DNA from: Cannabis sativa
Lineage: Eukaryota; Streptophyta; Magnoliopsida; Rosales; Cannabaceae
Reading direction: 5' to 3'
Length of the DNA stretch: 64,000 bases
Assembly (NCBI RefSeq): GCF_029168945.1
Contig: NC_083604.1
Span: 70,076,211-70,140,210, forward strand
Shown here: positions 33,051 to 46,300 of the stretch, piece after piece
Layout: every line of letters begins with the position of its first letter
Numbering within the stretch: position 1 is the stretch's first letter
Notes under the pieces: generated by a model
The model's input: the letters and a program-made list of their open reading frames with translations, nothing else
Database searches by the model: none
What the model was told of the DNA's origin: nothing
Translations under genes and position numbers: made by a program

Positions 33051-33421
33051 ATACAGGTTTGTAAGCAGATTTTTTCTATGAGATTTTGTTGTTGATCGAT
33101 TGACCTTTGTTGATGTTTGTTTTCAACCTGAATATTTGAATAGGTGAGTTTTTTTGTGAATTTTACATTGAGTTGTTGAATTTTTGTTTCAGAAAGCTTC
33201 GTTGAGGGAACAATGGCTGCTCTGATTTTTTTTCCTGGAAAGAGAGTGTTGAAGGTGTCGAAGATGATGACACCGTATTTTATGTAAATTAATATATAGT
33301 TACCGTATATATGTTTTCTTTGCCGTGTGTACGTATATTTGTTGTTTTTACTACTTTTGTGCATTTGTAAAAATTTCCCAAAATTTAACTATATGACCTT
33401 TAAGTGGAATTCAGCCCTATA
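33051..33421. other. AT-rich DNA, no gene supported
   Basis: A 24-codon frame begins at an ATG near 33213 after a TTTCAG-like acceptor, but it has no recognisable content and no partner exon. Confidence 0.4.
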
Positions 33422-33951
33422 GTGTATTAAGTCCAAGTTTTCTATTTTAAGTCCATCTCATTTTAACCTAACTTAAGTGATGACTATATAAAGAAAGTGA
33501 TTAGAGAAAACTTGGTAATGCTACTCTAACCTAATTTCTAGATCTGACACAAGAAAAGCTCTCCTCTTTTCTTCTCTTTATATTTTCCAAATTCAATAGC
33601 CTTTTTCTCTCTCAAAGTATATTCCAAAGGTGAGTTGAGTATCAGGCCACACTATTCAAGGTGATACTCAGACCTTTGTAGAAGATTATGAAAAAGTAAC
33701 GCTTTTTGGGTTAAGGAAGGAGATTCCAAGTTTAGTACATGTTGTTACTCTGCAATAGATTGAAACAATAGTTAGAGTACTGAACGGAATGACATGTTAT
33801 ATTCCATTGCAACCAATGTAAGATTTTTCTAATCTCTTAAGTGTTTATTTATCGTTTTAGGATTATTCATATTTAGGATGTTAGATTATAGATGAATAAT
33901 CAAACATACATAATTAATAAGTTAAGATCCTGGTAAAATAAATTCCAACAA
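33422..33951 (+). mobile_element. Possible Copia-type solo LTR
   Basis: It starts near TGTATTAAGTCC, has TATATAAAG (33485-33493) followed by a pyrimidine-rich leader (CTCTCCTCTTTTC), and ends AATTCCAACA. This is the promoter-leader-end arrangement of many copia LTRs. No clear target duplication was found, so the call is tentative. Confidence 0.4.
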
Positions 33952-34329
33952 GATGCGGTTATGCATTATTAATATTTCCTTGGAAATCAAGAGTTTTTTG
34001 GAATGTCTATTATGGGTTTTAATTCTTGTGCGAGCTTTGAGAATCAGTCTTTGACTCTCCTATAAGGTATGGCATATTCTTTCAATCTTCCAACTAGGAT
34101 AGAGATTCTAACAACAAACTACCAAGCTTAATTAGCTAGTTGGCAACTCTACATCGTGAACTTTGAGAATCAATACTTGACTCTCCTATAGTGTATATTA
34201 TATTTTTTAAATCTTCCAACTAGGATATTATGGGCTTCGATTCCCGTGCAAGCTTTGAGAACCAGTCTTCGACTCTCCTATAGTGTGGAGTATATTCTTT
34301 CAATCTTCCAACTAGAATAGAGATTCTAA
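33952..34329. repeat. Locally repeated sequence of unknown origin
   Basis: The phrase GCTTTGAGAA-CAGTCTT-GACTCTCCTATA followed by AATCTTCCAACTAG recurs three times (near 34035, 34160 and 34250). The same host sequence resumes at 35151 after the Harbinger-like insertion. Confidence 0.55.
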
Positions 34330-35150
34330 GAGCATCTCCGAGGAGTACATTCAATTTGGTGTCACACTATCATTAAAATTAGTGTCAAAAATTATTTCTA
34401 CTCTAACCATAACACTAAAAAATATTCCATATTATTATATTAATTTTTAATATTATATTAATTTAATAAAATCACTACAATTGTTAAAAGATAATAATAC
34501 TGTAAAATCGGTAAAACTCAATAATATCTCACAAGATTATAATCCATATTATGATTATCTCGGTAGATCAAAAAATAATCTTTTACATTATTGAAGTGTT
34601 TTTGTCTCTCGATTACCGAAACAGGTAGGAATATATCAGTATATCACTTTTAAAGATGTGCATTCAAAATTTATTTTTAATATCATAAAAATAATTTATA
34701 GTATTCATATTTAAATTTACACACAATAAATTAAAATGTGCTTTTACAATGTACTCTTCAAATAAAAGAGTTACTTGTGTAATAGACAATTTGAACCTTA
34801 TTTTCGGCGTGTTAAATTTATCAGAATTTTTCAAAATTTTGCATGATGTCTTAAATAAGTATAATGTACGCTACTATAAAAAAAAAATCTCAAATTTCGA
34901 AACAAGTAGGAGTATATCAGCGCACTACTTTTAAAAAGACACATTATAATTTAATAAATACAATTAATAATATAAATATATACAAAAATTAATTATATAT
35001 ATAAAAAAAAAAAAAGTATGTCATGTGTACCTTGCACATCATATATGTCATGCACTATAGTACACACGACAATTTAGTGTAATGTTTACAGCTACGTTAG
35101 AGGGTCAATTCCACGACATCACCAAATATGAAGCCTCGTTAGTGATGCTC
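34330..35150. mobile_element. PIF/Harbinger-like non-autonomous element, 821 bp
   Basis: The ends are inverted (GAGCATCTCCGAGG; right end on the minus strand GAGCATCACTAACGAGG). The flanking trinucleotide is TAA on both sides (34327-34329 and 35151-35153). Removing the element and one TAA restores GAGATTCTAACAACAAACTA, a phrase found intact nearby at 34095-34115. The interior is AT-rich and non-coding. Confidence 0.75.
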
Positions 35151-35153
35151 TAA

Positions 35154-35778
35154 CAACAAACTACCTAGCTTAGCTAGTTGGCAACTCCACATTGTGAACT
35201 GCATGGAAAAGGGCATCCGATATCTCTTTTACGCTGCTAAGATTCTTAACAATAGAGGTATAAGTGTAAACCTAAGATGTTTCTAGAATGGCTCTGAAGA
35301 TGAATTTGTTATACGTGCTCTCTTTGCATGTCCTTCTCAACCTCTTATTGGAAACGTACAACTTGGGTTGGTAAGGTGGCAAGGTGAAGCAAAAATATGG
35401 TTGAAGAGGTGATTGCTACATGTATTTTTGAATTACCAGAAGTTAAGATTGAGACATTCGTTAGTGTGATGCGGATGGTTTGGTTCAAAAGAAACAAGGC
35501 TAAGCATTAAGATTGAATTTGGCTCGGGGCTTGCCCCCCTAAGCCACTATGTAGCTTCGTCCCTAGGTCCTGCAACAATGGAGATCGATGGTAGGAAAAC
35601 TATTTAGAAAGTGCTAGACAGAATGTGCTTTATGTTTGATGTTGATGCTACAGTTTGTGCTTGAAGAGCTCTGTTGGAATTTTGATGTTGTGGTCATTCG
35701 CTTCTTCACTTATCAAGCGCTCTCAAACAATTCTCGTATATAGTCGAGTTGTTGGGGTAGCATTATTAGGGGTGGATA
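35154..35778 (+). pseudogene. Weak LINE-like fragment and flank
   Basis: On the plus strand around 35285-35350 a frame reads with the flavour of the zf-RVT region of LINEs (an ED-FVIRALFACP block). Stops and shifts are everywhere, and I could not link it to a reverse transcriptase core. Confidence 0.3.
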
Positions 35779-35787
35779 TTTATAATA

Positions 35788-37775
35788 GTGAAAATTACAT
35801 GAAATATGGGATTTCATAACAAAGTTAGAAAAATATGGTATTTTTAGGTTTGCCACTTTTCTATGGCATTTTTTCACATTTAAGTTTTTTATGGTATTTG
35901 ATATGCCATATTTTTATAAACTTATTATCCAATCCCATATTTTATGTTTTTATTTTTAGCTTAATTAGTTTTATTTATTTTTTTAATTTATTTTACACTT
36001 ACATTTTAGGGTTTCTTTTTATTTGAAAAATTTACACCAAATACTACATTTTTTTTCAAACATTACATTTTTAATTTGACAAGAACATTTTACTTTTATA
36101 CTTTTATTAATTTTTTTTTTCTTTTTTACTTATTGAAACTTCAAAAAGTTTTTTTTTTTGTCTTTTTTATATATTTTTTAGTCAATTTTGGCTCTCTTTT
36201 TTCTTTTCAACTTTTAAGTCAGTTGCTATTTTTTTTTTCTTTCTTTCGCTTATCTCTCTCTATTTTTTTTTTCTAATTTCTCTTTGTGTCTCTCTTTTTT
36301 TTTTTCAATTTTTTTCTCAACCTAATTTTTTTCTCTTAATATATATAATAAGTGTACATTTTTATATTTCATTTTTTTTTACAAAAATTAAACTTGTTTT
36401 TTTATTTAAACTACTATTCGTTTTTTTTTTGTTAAAAACTAATTATTCCATTAAAAACAGCAAAAAAAAAAAAAAACCAGTTTCATCAATATCATCCTGA
36501 AAAAAAAAAACAATATAAAAAATCATAATCTAAAAAGAATCCAAACTTTAAAAACTAGTTTCATCAACATTGAAAGAAACTAATAATTTCATTTAAAGAA
36601 TACAAAAAATAGTTTCATCAACAAGATAATGAAAAAAATTACAATCTAAAGACGATACTAACTTTAAAAACCAGTTTCATCAATATTAAAATAAACGAAT
36701 TATTTCATTAAAAGAGGCAAAAAAAAAAAATAGTTTCAACAATAACATAATAAAAAATACACAATGCCTAATAACTAAACTTTTACAAATTAACGATACT
36801 AAATTTAAAAACCAGTTTCGAACATATAAAATTTATATCAATACCTAATAATCAAACTTCTAACTTCATTCTTTATTTTGGCATTTAATTTTTTATTTGC
36901 TTGCTCAAAAATTAGAGTTAATTTAAACATACAATATGCAGCAAATATAACAAAGAGAATCACAACTTAAAATCAAAGAGAAAAAAAAAGAAACAAAGAA
37001 AATTAAAGAGACAAAAGTGCAATAAAAATCATAAAAGAATAACAAAAAAAAAACAATGGAATGTGAGAAACCAGTTAGTAAAACAATCAAAATAAAAACA
37101 AACAAATAAAAACCAGTTTCTTGAGATAAATTAATAAAAAATAGAATAAAACTCAATTATGAACAACAATAAAAAAAAATGAATTACTTAAAAAAACTCG
37201 TTATGAAAATAATAAAATAATATGTATGTCAGAAACTGATTAATTAAAATAAAATAAAAATTGTTGTTCAAATATCATACAATAATAAAACTGGTTTTAT
37301 ACAAACTAAAAAATATATAATAATATCATAAAAATTGAGCAACCCCATTACAGAATAGTTAAAACATGTTAAATCAGTTTCGACATGTGAAACCAGTTTT
37401 GACGTTATAAAAAATCATAACAAAATACAAATGTTAATAATAAAGTTAATTGAAACCAGTTTCATCAAACAATCAAATAAAAACATACACACACACAAAT
37501 ATACAAAAAAAAAAAATTCTAATCACAAATATAATCAAAACAACACATAATGCCTACCAATAATTTAATAACAAAATATAAGTGTAAGAAAAAATAAATA
37601 AAAAAGAAAAAATAAATAAAAAGAAACACAAATTTTAAGTTTTTTCTGGCATTACTCAAGATTTTTCCCATATTTGTAAGTTTTTTAAAAAAAATGCCAT
37701 ATTTAGTGTAATTAAGTTTTTATGCCATATATATCAAAACTTATCTTTATTTTCCCATATTTTTGTAAATAGCCC
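35788..37775. mobile_element. Non-autonomous MULE, 1,988 bp, extremely AT-rich
   Basis: A perfect 9-bp duplication TTTATAATA (35779-35787 and 37776-37784) flanks related inverted ends (left GTGAAAATTACATGAAATAT; right on the minus strand GGGCTATTTACAAAAATATG, then GGGA). ATGCCATAT and TATGGCAT words continue the inverted repeat for about 150 bp. The left half is T-rich and the right half A-rich. Between 36470 and 37470 the word AAACCAGTTTCATCAA recurs a dozen times in degenerate form. No coding capacity. Confidence 0.8.
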
Positions 37776-37784
37776 TTTATAATA

Positions 37785-39307
37785 TTCATTATTTTATGTA
37801 TTTTTATCAAATTGGTTCATATTACTTTGTTTAAGAATAAAGTGGTTTATTTGTTACAGTAATTAATCTACATCATAATTATATTCGTTTCTCTTATGAT
37901 AATTAATTAATAGAATTTAAAAGAAAAAAAAGATATGACGTTACGTCAAAAGTAAAAAAGAAAAATAAAAAAATAATACTCTGTATTTTTGTAAAAAAAG
38001 AAATAAAATCTGTATAAATATAAACAAAGAAAAATAGCAAATTTGTAAAAATGTAAAAAAATATGTTATTTTTTATATTTATGAAATAATTCCTTTACTC
38101 ATACTAATCTTTACATAAACCAAGAAATTGGGCCTTTTGATGAGTTTTATGGGCTCGGCACACTGACACCTATTGGGGTGATTAATGGCTGGAGTCAGAT
38201 TGTAACCCAACTATACTAAGCCAACCTAACAAAACTCTACCAATAAATTTCAAACTTTTTTTCTTTTTTTAGTGTGGTGCAAAATTTTAAAAAAAAAAAT
38301 ACTGTGCAAGCTTCATAGCTGTATTAAGTTTTTATTATTGTTTTATATTTGTTTTTTAGTTGTTTTACTGTTGTTTTTTTATTTTACGGTTGTTTTAAGT
38401 TGTTTTATAAAAAGACTGTATTTTGGTAAAAAAATTTGTGTGACAGTAAAATTGTAAACTTTTGACCCAAAATTTAGTATTTTTGTAAAAGTTCATTTAT
38501 TTATAGGGATTTATATTATACTAATATTTCAGACAATAAAAAAATAGTTTTTTCATTTTTATACTTGAAAATAATTTTTTTTGTTTTTTTTTTTGCATTT
38601 TTATAGAAATTTCTATGGTAATTAATAGAGCAACCTAAATCGTATAGAAATCCACATAGAAACCACTAGAGAAATCCCTTTGAAAATCCAAACCGTAAAT
38701 TTTAAAAAAAAATTAAAAAAATAATACATAAAGTAATTTCCCTAAAAAAAATTTACTAATATAAATAGCATATTAATAGAAAATATCTTAAAATTTATTA
38801 TAGTCATAGCTGATATTATACAAGTGTTATTTTATAAACAGGCGAAATTTGTCCATGAAAAGAAAGAAAGGGTATAGATTGCAAATTACTTATTTTAAAT
38901 TTTATTATATGTATTATAAATTATTTAAAATTTTTGAGAATAAATAAAATAGACTAACATATAAATATATGTATTACTAATATCTTTAATTTTGTCGTTT
39001 CCCCTTTCTTCTTCTTATACTGATGATAGGCTATGTAATTGATTACCTGATAGAACATATTCACTTTTTTTTTTCAATCTTTTAATACATTTCACATATT
39101 TACTTTATTTTTTTCCCAAATTTGAAGGTTACCTTATCTTACAGTTACCTATATTACAAGTAATTGGTTAACTTCAAGAAACTTGTTATTATCTTAGAAG
39201 TAAATAATTACCTATATTATAAGGAACCAATTATTATTTGGATTAGTTGTTGGCATCTTAGTGATAACCAATTAACTACATTATAAGGAACCATTTACAA
39301 TAGGGAT
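37785..39307. other. AT-rich intergenic DNA, no gene seen
   Basis: About 1.5 kb dominated by A/T runs. Slightly higher GC at 38130-38250 carries no frame of note. From 39120, AATTGGTTAACTT-like words foreshadow the hairpin that follows. Confidence 0.5.
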
Positions 39308-39468
39308 AAATTTGTTACTATCTCAGAGGTAACCAATTACCAAAGAAAAAATTTAGTCCTAGTTACCATTTTTTTTTTCTGATAACATAAAAAAAAATGG
39401 TAACTAAGGATATATAAGACTAAATTTTTTCTTTGGTAATTGGTTACCTCTAAGATAGTAACAAATTT
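39308..39468. repeat. Long near-perfect hairpin
   Basis: The left arm (39308-39379) and right arm (39389-39468) are inverted copies: AAATTTGTTACTATCT, GAGGTAACCAATTACCAAAG and TTTAGTC--TAGTTACCAT in one, their complements in the other. They are separated by a loop of about 9 bp, with only a few mismatches and one small bulge. Confidence 0.85.
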
Positions 39469-40235
39469 ATATTTAAAAAAAAAAATTATATGTATAACTT
39501 GTTAGGGTAAATTGTTATTAATATTTAAAAGAATTCAATGAAAAAATTGTTTTACCATCGAGATGTAATGTATAATCTTTTGAAGAATTTGTGTATTTTT
39601 TTTTCTCTTCGAGGTATACAATATATCCTTATGAGATTAATATTAACAATTTTTCTCTTGCAAAAAATTTTGGATGCCACTAGTTGGTTATTCAAATAAA
39701 GACCTTAATAATCTTGTAAATCTAATACAACTTCATCTTCACATTACTATCAAGAACACTATAGTTAGATTACTAAAGTGAAATTTCATATACCATGCTT
39801 AAAATTTTACTCAATATCTAATAAATTTCTCCAAATAATTTTATACCAATCTATACTTAGCTTATATTAACATACTCATTCTACCACTTTCAATTCAAAA
39901 AATATTTCTCTCTATCTCTCATTCTCTTGCTGTAGATCTAAAGAGAGCCCTCGAAACCCCTGATCTTTGTTTCCCTTTACCACCACCAGAACCCCGAAGC
40001 CCTAAGTTCTTCTGTCACCACATCGTCTTCTCCCCTCTCTCTATCCATCGAGAGCCCAAAAGCACTGACGAGAAAAGCATCACCTCACCATTGATGACCC
40101 AAGCTCGCCCCACCTTGCAGCCTTTACTGTCACCTCCATAGTCAATGAGCCGCTATTTCAAATTTTAGATTTGAATTTAGGTTTTAGATTCAATTGTGAT
40201 AGTTTTGGTTATACTAGGGTTTCGAGGAGTAGATC
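39469..40235. other. Intergenic DNA; higher-GC patch at 39930-40150
   Basis: The patch reads like a leader (CTCTCTATCTCTCATTCTC, followed by CCACCACCAGAACCCCGAAG) and may be a dead first exon or LINE leader, but no frame or partner exon supports a gene. Confidence 0.35.
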
Positions 40236-40257
40236 AAGATTTGTTTTACTTTTGTTT

Positions 40258-41289
40258 TTTTGAAAAAAAATCATCTTTATTAAATTGTAATCCATAGTGA
40301 TTACATGATTAAAATCTGGAGTAACATCACTACTCTTGATAACACGATCAGCAACTAAATAGGATGCTCGAGCTAAGAAATGAGCAATACTATTTGTGGA
40401 ACATCTAATAAAATTGACATTAATATCTCACAAGTCATTTAACAACATCTTACAATCAGAAATAATACTCCCAAAGTATGAAACCATAGGAATAGAGCTA
40501 CGTAACGCTTGCACCACAGTAAGACTATCAGTTTCAATGACAACCTTCCTCCAATCTTTCCGTTTAACCCAACTCAGCGCCTCCTTAACACCCAAAGTTT
40601 CCACAATTTTGGGTTGCAACACCCCTGACAGACAGCAAGTTAAAGCTTCCACCAAGGCGCTAGTTTCATCCCTAATCACCCATGTAAAGCTATAAGTTGC
40701 AGTTCCTGAAAAAATGGTAGCATCTACATTAATCTTCAAGGTGTTTTCAGCTGGTTTGGCCTAACTTTCAGCACCATCGACATCAGTAAGGAATGCAGCC
40801 GTAGGATTAAATGTTGAATCTTGAGCCCGAGTCCAATCTGCGAGTAAAACTTGAGCTAAGTGAGCAACACTCGCAACAGTAGGGGACTTATCAGACCGTA
40901 CTAGCTCATTTCGATGTATCCAGATTGCCCAACATGTCATTGCGATCAACCTCCTTTTCTCCCCATCCGCCTACTGTAGAACCGTAGCAAACCAGTTGGC
41001 AAAAGAACCAACTGCCGTCAAATTAACACCAGCAGCCAACTGTTACCAACACGCTTTGGCAAAAGAGCAATCCACCAAGCAATGGTAAATGATTTCATCA
41101 GTTACTTTGCACAAAGGGCAGATGGTATCAACATGCACATGTATAGAACGAAGTCTGGATTTCGTAGGCAGACAGTTAGTGGCAGCACACCATAAAAGGT
41201 CTTTCACTTTCGGAGGAACACTTAGCTTCCAAAGAGTATTCCAAAAGACGGAATTATCATCTTGTGCACCCAACTCTTTGCTCAATTGT
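40258..41289 (-). pseudogene. 5'-truncated L1-type LINE (zf-RVT plus RNase H), nonsense-inactivated
   Basis: A single minus-strand frame holds, in order: a zf-RVT domain (CPLCKVTDEIIYHCLVDC near 41065-41115, preceded by PPKVKDLLWCAATNCLPTKS); an AIWIHRNELV block (about 40915); and RNase H (KINVDA near 40735, VIRDE, ETLGVKEALSW, VIETDSL, then NSIAHFLARASY near 40365). The frame is broken only by stop codons at 41043, near 40977 and at 40761, not by frameshifts. It ends in a T-tract (minus-strand A tail) at about 40258. AAGATTTGTTTTACTTTTG (40236) and AAGATGTTTTAATTTTG (41290) look like a mutated target duplication. RT itself is missing, as in a typical dead-on-arrival copy. Confidence 0.85.
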
Positions 41290-41309
41290 AAGATGTTTTA
41301 ATTTTGTTT

Positions 41310-41480
41310 GGATGTGTAGTGTGGTAGTTTTAGTGAGATGTTTGTAGTTTTATTGGATTTTGTGGGTTTATGCCTAAGATTATGGTGTTTTTTGGTGTGG
41401 GTTTTTTTTTTCTATGCTTTGTCGATAGTTTCACATAATAGAGTACTTAAAAATAACATATAGAATTATAGTGCGATTTT
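41310..41480. other. Short flank between LINE and copia element
   Basis: No gene seen. Its last pentamer GGATG (41481-41485) is the left target duplication of the copia element. Confidence 0.6.
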
Positions 41481-41485
41481 GGATG

Positions 41486-42844
41486 TGTTGAGTAAACTGC
41501 TAGCAAAATAAAAGAGGAACGATATTACCGAATGAAGAATTCTGGGTTGAGTCGCGGACTATGTCACTCTCTTTAAGACGTTCGCGGCACTGCCCAGGAG
41601 TGTGCAAGCAGTCGAAATTTGCCGGTCGTCCCCAGGATAAAACAGCCCAGTCGAACACAGTATCGGAACTCTATTGCACGATAGAGTACCGTCGAAATTA
41701 AACACCCAAAACCGACTACTACTCGAAAATATAAATATGTATTATAGTAGTATGTAAATATATCGTATAATTTCTCAAAGTGAAAAAAGATATTTTTCTT
41801 CCACTGTTCAGTCGCATTATACAGGCAATGCACTGAAAGTAGTAACGGGAAGAAATACGTTACTGGAAGGGAACGTTGGAACAATCGTGGGAACGATGCA
41901 CAAAATCAGGAAACCTTTGTTTACTGATTAATCAAACACGTTTAAAAAAATTATTTTAATTAACTAAATAAATAATAATTTAATAAATAAATTTTTTCCA
42001 AAAAATAAGGTGACACCACACCCGCCCGCTCGGCTCGGCACGGCACGGTCGGTCGGACGGACGGACGGCGACAGCGCGAGCGTGTGAGTCCTCCCCCATG
42101 CGCACAAAATTGGGTACCCCTTGGGGCCCAAACCCACACTACTACAAAATTGGCTTTTCCCAACGGTTAATAAGAGGGTCAAATATAAAAACCGTTGGAA
42201 AAAGTAAGTGGAGGTTTTTCCCAACAGTTTAGAAACGAAGCAAAGAAACCATTGGGAAAAACCAATGCCAACAGTGGAGAACCGTGGGCAATGCTAAATA
42301 GAATTTTTTAAAAGCTAACAAAGAATGGCAACAGTTTATAACTGTGGGGAATACTTAGTATTCCCAATAGTTTATAACTGTGGGGAATACATAGTATTCC
42401 CAACAGTTATAAGCCGTTGGTTATACTTAGTATTCCCAAGTCATAAACTGTTGGCTATACTTAGTATTCCCAACAGTTATAAACTGTTGCAAAAAATTCT
42501 TTTTAACATGTTATTTACTATCAGATTTTAAATTTATTTTAAATAAATAAATAATAAAATAATTAATTAAAGATAAAATTAAATAGAGTATATATATAAA
42601 AGTATAATCTTAATGTGAAATACTAAATTGAAAATAATAAATTATTTTATTAGACTGGAAAAATATTTTATAGAGTTTTCTTTTTTTAAAAAAAAAAGTT
42701 GGAGGTTATATATACAATTTGTTTTATTTATTTTTGTTAAATTTAAACTTGCACTAGTTATACACTTCAAATGAAGTGTTTCTATCCCATGTGGGACTCT
42801 TACTCACACACTTTATTTTTGTAATATTTCACAAGGTTCCAACA
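41486..42844 (-). repeat. Downstream (3') LTR of the copia element, with inserted CACTA fragment
   Basis: It matches the other LTR except for an insertion of roughly 600 bp from 42137. It has a GC-rich core (GGCTCGGCACGGCACGG, then GGACGGACGGACGGCG). Confidence 0.9.
42137..42740. mobile_element. CACTA-type transposon fragment within the LTR
   Basis: It starts CACTACTACAAAA, the signature end of plant CACTA (EnSpm) elements. Subterminal repeats of the form CCCAACAGTTTATAACTG and GGGAATACTTAGTATTCCC in direct and inverted order follow (42160-42490). The other end lacks the matching TAGTG, so it is a truncated or internally deleted copy. The uninterrupted LTR at 47362-48327 defines the empty site. 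Confidence 0.75.
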
Positions 42845-42857
42845 ATCCCCCACTTGA
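42845..42857 (-). other. Polypurine tract of the copia element
   Basis: On the minus strand this reads CAAGTGGGGGAT directly before the LTR start TGTTGGAA, the standard plus-strand primer site. Confidence 0.85.
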
Positions 42858-43379
42858 AATTTTAAAAAAATATTTTTCTCGAGCAGTATTCTAAGCAATA
42901 AGATTGAGCATAAACAAAAGTATCTTTTGATTTGAACCTCTGCGTAGTGAATACGATTTAGATTTTAGTAGAGTGACCCGTAGTCTTGAACTCTATCTCT
43001 AACATTGTACCACGCAACAACCTTTTCAAGGGTGTAATCAAAAGCCCGTGCGTTATTGGCCATGCACGTCTATCCCAGTATAGTGAACGTTCTAAAAATT
43101 TTGCCCAAAATTTCATAGGAAGTGGCCCCACTCTCACATTCACATAGGTGAGTCTATCAAGAGTACTCCCGTAGCTCGGTACTCCACTCCACTTGGAGTA
43201 TAGATCTCATTAAGAGTTTCTATTAACTCAACCTTAAATCGCTTCAGGAATTCATGCTTCTCTTTTCGTATAATTATAGCATGATCTCACTTTTATCACT
43301 TCATAACTTGTTATTACCCATTGAACCTATTTCTTAGGATCTCCAGTCTATAGGTCGGGTTGCCATTATGAGTGATTCA

Positions 43380-46300
43380 TCAATCTAAGGGCAACAGTCT
43401 CATTCCTTTCGATGTTTTAAGGACTTTCTCTCTAGCTAAACCTTTCATCAAAGGATCAGCCAAGCTATCATCAGTGCGTACATGATCCACTCTAACAGCT
43501 CCTGTTGAGAGAAACTCTCTAACAGTGTTGTGCTTACGACGTATTTGTCGTCTCTTACCGTTGTAATAACGGTTCTGAACTTTTGCAATAGCCGCGATAC
43601 TATCGCAATGGATCAACACAGCTGGAATAGGTTTTTCCCATAAAGAAATCTCAGCTAGCAGGCTTCTCAGCCAACCTGCTTCTTCACTAGCAGTAGCTAG
43701 TGCTATCATTTCAGACTCCATTGTAGATTGAGCAAGTATAGTCTGTTTCTTAGATTTCCATGAAACAGCTCCACCAGCAATGCTAAAAATATATCCACTG
43801 GTTGCCTTGGAGTCATCTGATAAAGTGTTCCAATCAGCATCACTGTACCCCTCAAGTACAGCTGGAAACTTTTGATAATGTAATCCAAGAGTCAATGTTC
43901 TTTTGAGGTATCTCATGACCCTCTCTATAGCATTCCAATGCTCTGCACTAGGTCTACTAGTAAACCTGCATAATAATCCCACGACATAGGCAATGTCGGG
44001 TCTAGTACAATCAGTGGCATACCAAAGACTGCCAATGATGCTCGCATAATCAAATTGTCTTACACCATCACCAGTGTTCTTAAATAATTTTACACTGGGA
44101 TCATATGGTGTACAAGCAGGTTTACAGTTAAAGTAATTATATTTCTTTAAGATCTTCTCAATGTAGTGAGATTGATCCAAAGAAATTCCCTTTTCAGACC
44201 TAGTGATCTGTATACCAAGGATTACATTCGCTTCGCCTAGATCTTTCATGTCAAAATTTTCACATAACAAAGATTTCACATTGTTCACGACATGAATATT
44301 TGATCCAAAAATTAGCAAGTCATCCACATATAAACAAATAATAGTACACACATTATTTTCAGATTTATAGTAAATGCATTTGTCACTTTCATTTACTTTA
44401 AAGCTATGTGAGATGACAAGATTATCAAATTTTTCATGCCATTGCTTAGGTGCCTGTTTCAAACCATACAAAGATTTATCTAATTTACACACTTTAAGTT
44501 CTTGACCAGGAACAACAAAACCTTCAGGTTGGTCCATGTAAATCTCTTCTTCTAATTCACCATTCAAGAAAGCAGTTTTAACATCCATTTGGTGCACAAC
44601 AAGATTATGAATAGTAGCAAGAGCAAAAAGCACACAAATAGATTTAATTCTAGTAACAGGTGAAAATGTATCAAAGAAATCTACATTTTCTCTTTGTCTA
44701 AACCCTTTAGCAACAAGACGTGCCTTGTACTTTTCAACAGTACCATCGAGTCTTAATTTCTTTTTAAGAATCCACTTGCAACCTATTGTCTTACAACCTA
44801 GTGGTAACACAACTAAATGCCAAGTTCCATTTGACTCAAGAGAGTCCATTTCATCATTAATAGCTTCATTCCATAAATCAGCATCTAGTGAAGTCAAGGC
44901 TTCTTGGAGGTTAGAAGGATCCTCCTCTAGAGTATATGCACAAAAATCAGAACCAAAATCTAGCTCTTTTACTTCTTCTAGGTTCAGTTTCTATACCCTT
45001 TTCATGCTCATTATCCCTAAAAGCAGTCATGTTACTAGATGATGCACCCCCACTATTTCTCAATTTAAATGGAAATCTATGTTCGAAAAAATCAACATCA
45101 TTAGATTCCAAAATAGTATGCGCATTTAAATCATAAAATCTATATGCTTTACTATTAACAGCATATCCAATAAAAACACATTCATATGCCCTACTAGCCA
45201 ATTTAATTCTCTTAGGATCAGAAAATTCTAACATATGCAAACAACCCCAAGTTTTAAAATATGAGATATTAGGTTGTTTATTTTTCAAACTTTCATATGG
45301 AGAAATTTTCCTTTTAGATTTAGGAACTTTATTAAGCACATAATATACGGTTAATAAAATTTCTCCCCACCAATGAGAAGCAGCACCCGCATTCAATTCA
45401 ATAAAATAGCAACAACAGATTCAGTAAGAGTTCTATTTTTTCTTTCAGCTTTGCCATTCATTTCAGGTGAATAAGGTGCAGTCTTATCGTGTATGATTCC
45501 ATGTGAGTTATAAAATTCAACAAAAGCAGTGGAATCATATTCAGTGCCTCTATCACTACGAAACTTCTTGTTTTTTCTACTAAGTTGATTTTCAATTTCA
45601 GCCACAAATATCTTAAACATATCAAGAGCTTCACTTTTAATTTTCATTAAATACACATAGGTGAAGTCAGAACAATCATCAATAAAAGTGATAAAGTAGC
45701 GTTTACCATTTCTAGTCAAAGTTCCATCAAGTTCACAAATATCAGAATGGATTAAATCTCGAGGCTCGGTTTCTTTTTTTAACACAGATTTATGTGGTGT
45801 TTTAGTAATCTTGGCTTGGCTACAAAATTCGCATTTTTCAAAGTCATTTAAAGTTAATTTAAGAATTAGGCCTAAACTACTCATGTTCTTGATTATGCGT
45901 TTATTTACATGACAAAGTCATGCCAAGTATTAAAAGAACACAACATATAAGCAGAAGCATTAACTTTATTACTTGAACATTCAATTTAAACATTCCCTCA
46001 GTTGCATACCCCTTCCCTACAAATACCCCATTCTTAGTTAAAGTAAACAAATCAGCTCCAATAATCTGAGTGAACCCCGCCTTGTTGAGAAGGTAGCCCG
46101 AGACCAAATTCTTCCTCATCTCTGGAGTGTGCATCACATCTTTTAGAATCACAGTTCTTCCAGATGTGAAGTTCAATTCCACATTTCCAGTACCAGCAAC
46201 TATAGTGGTGTGGGAGTCACCCAACAACACTTTCTGATCCTCAGTAGCAGCAGCATATGTTTTAAACATATTTCTATCATAGCAGACATGGCGAGAAGCG

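Noticed and set aside
35835..38457. Frames rich in Phe, Tyr and Leu resembling membrane proteins
   Set aside because: They come from poly-T DNA of the non-autonomous MULE and flanks; hydrophobicity is a codon artefact.
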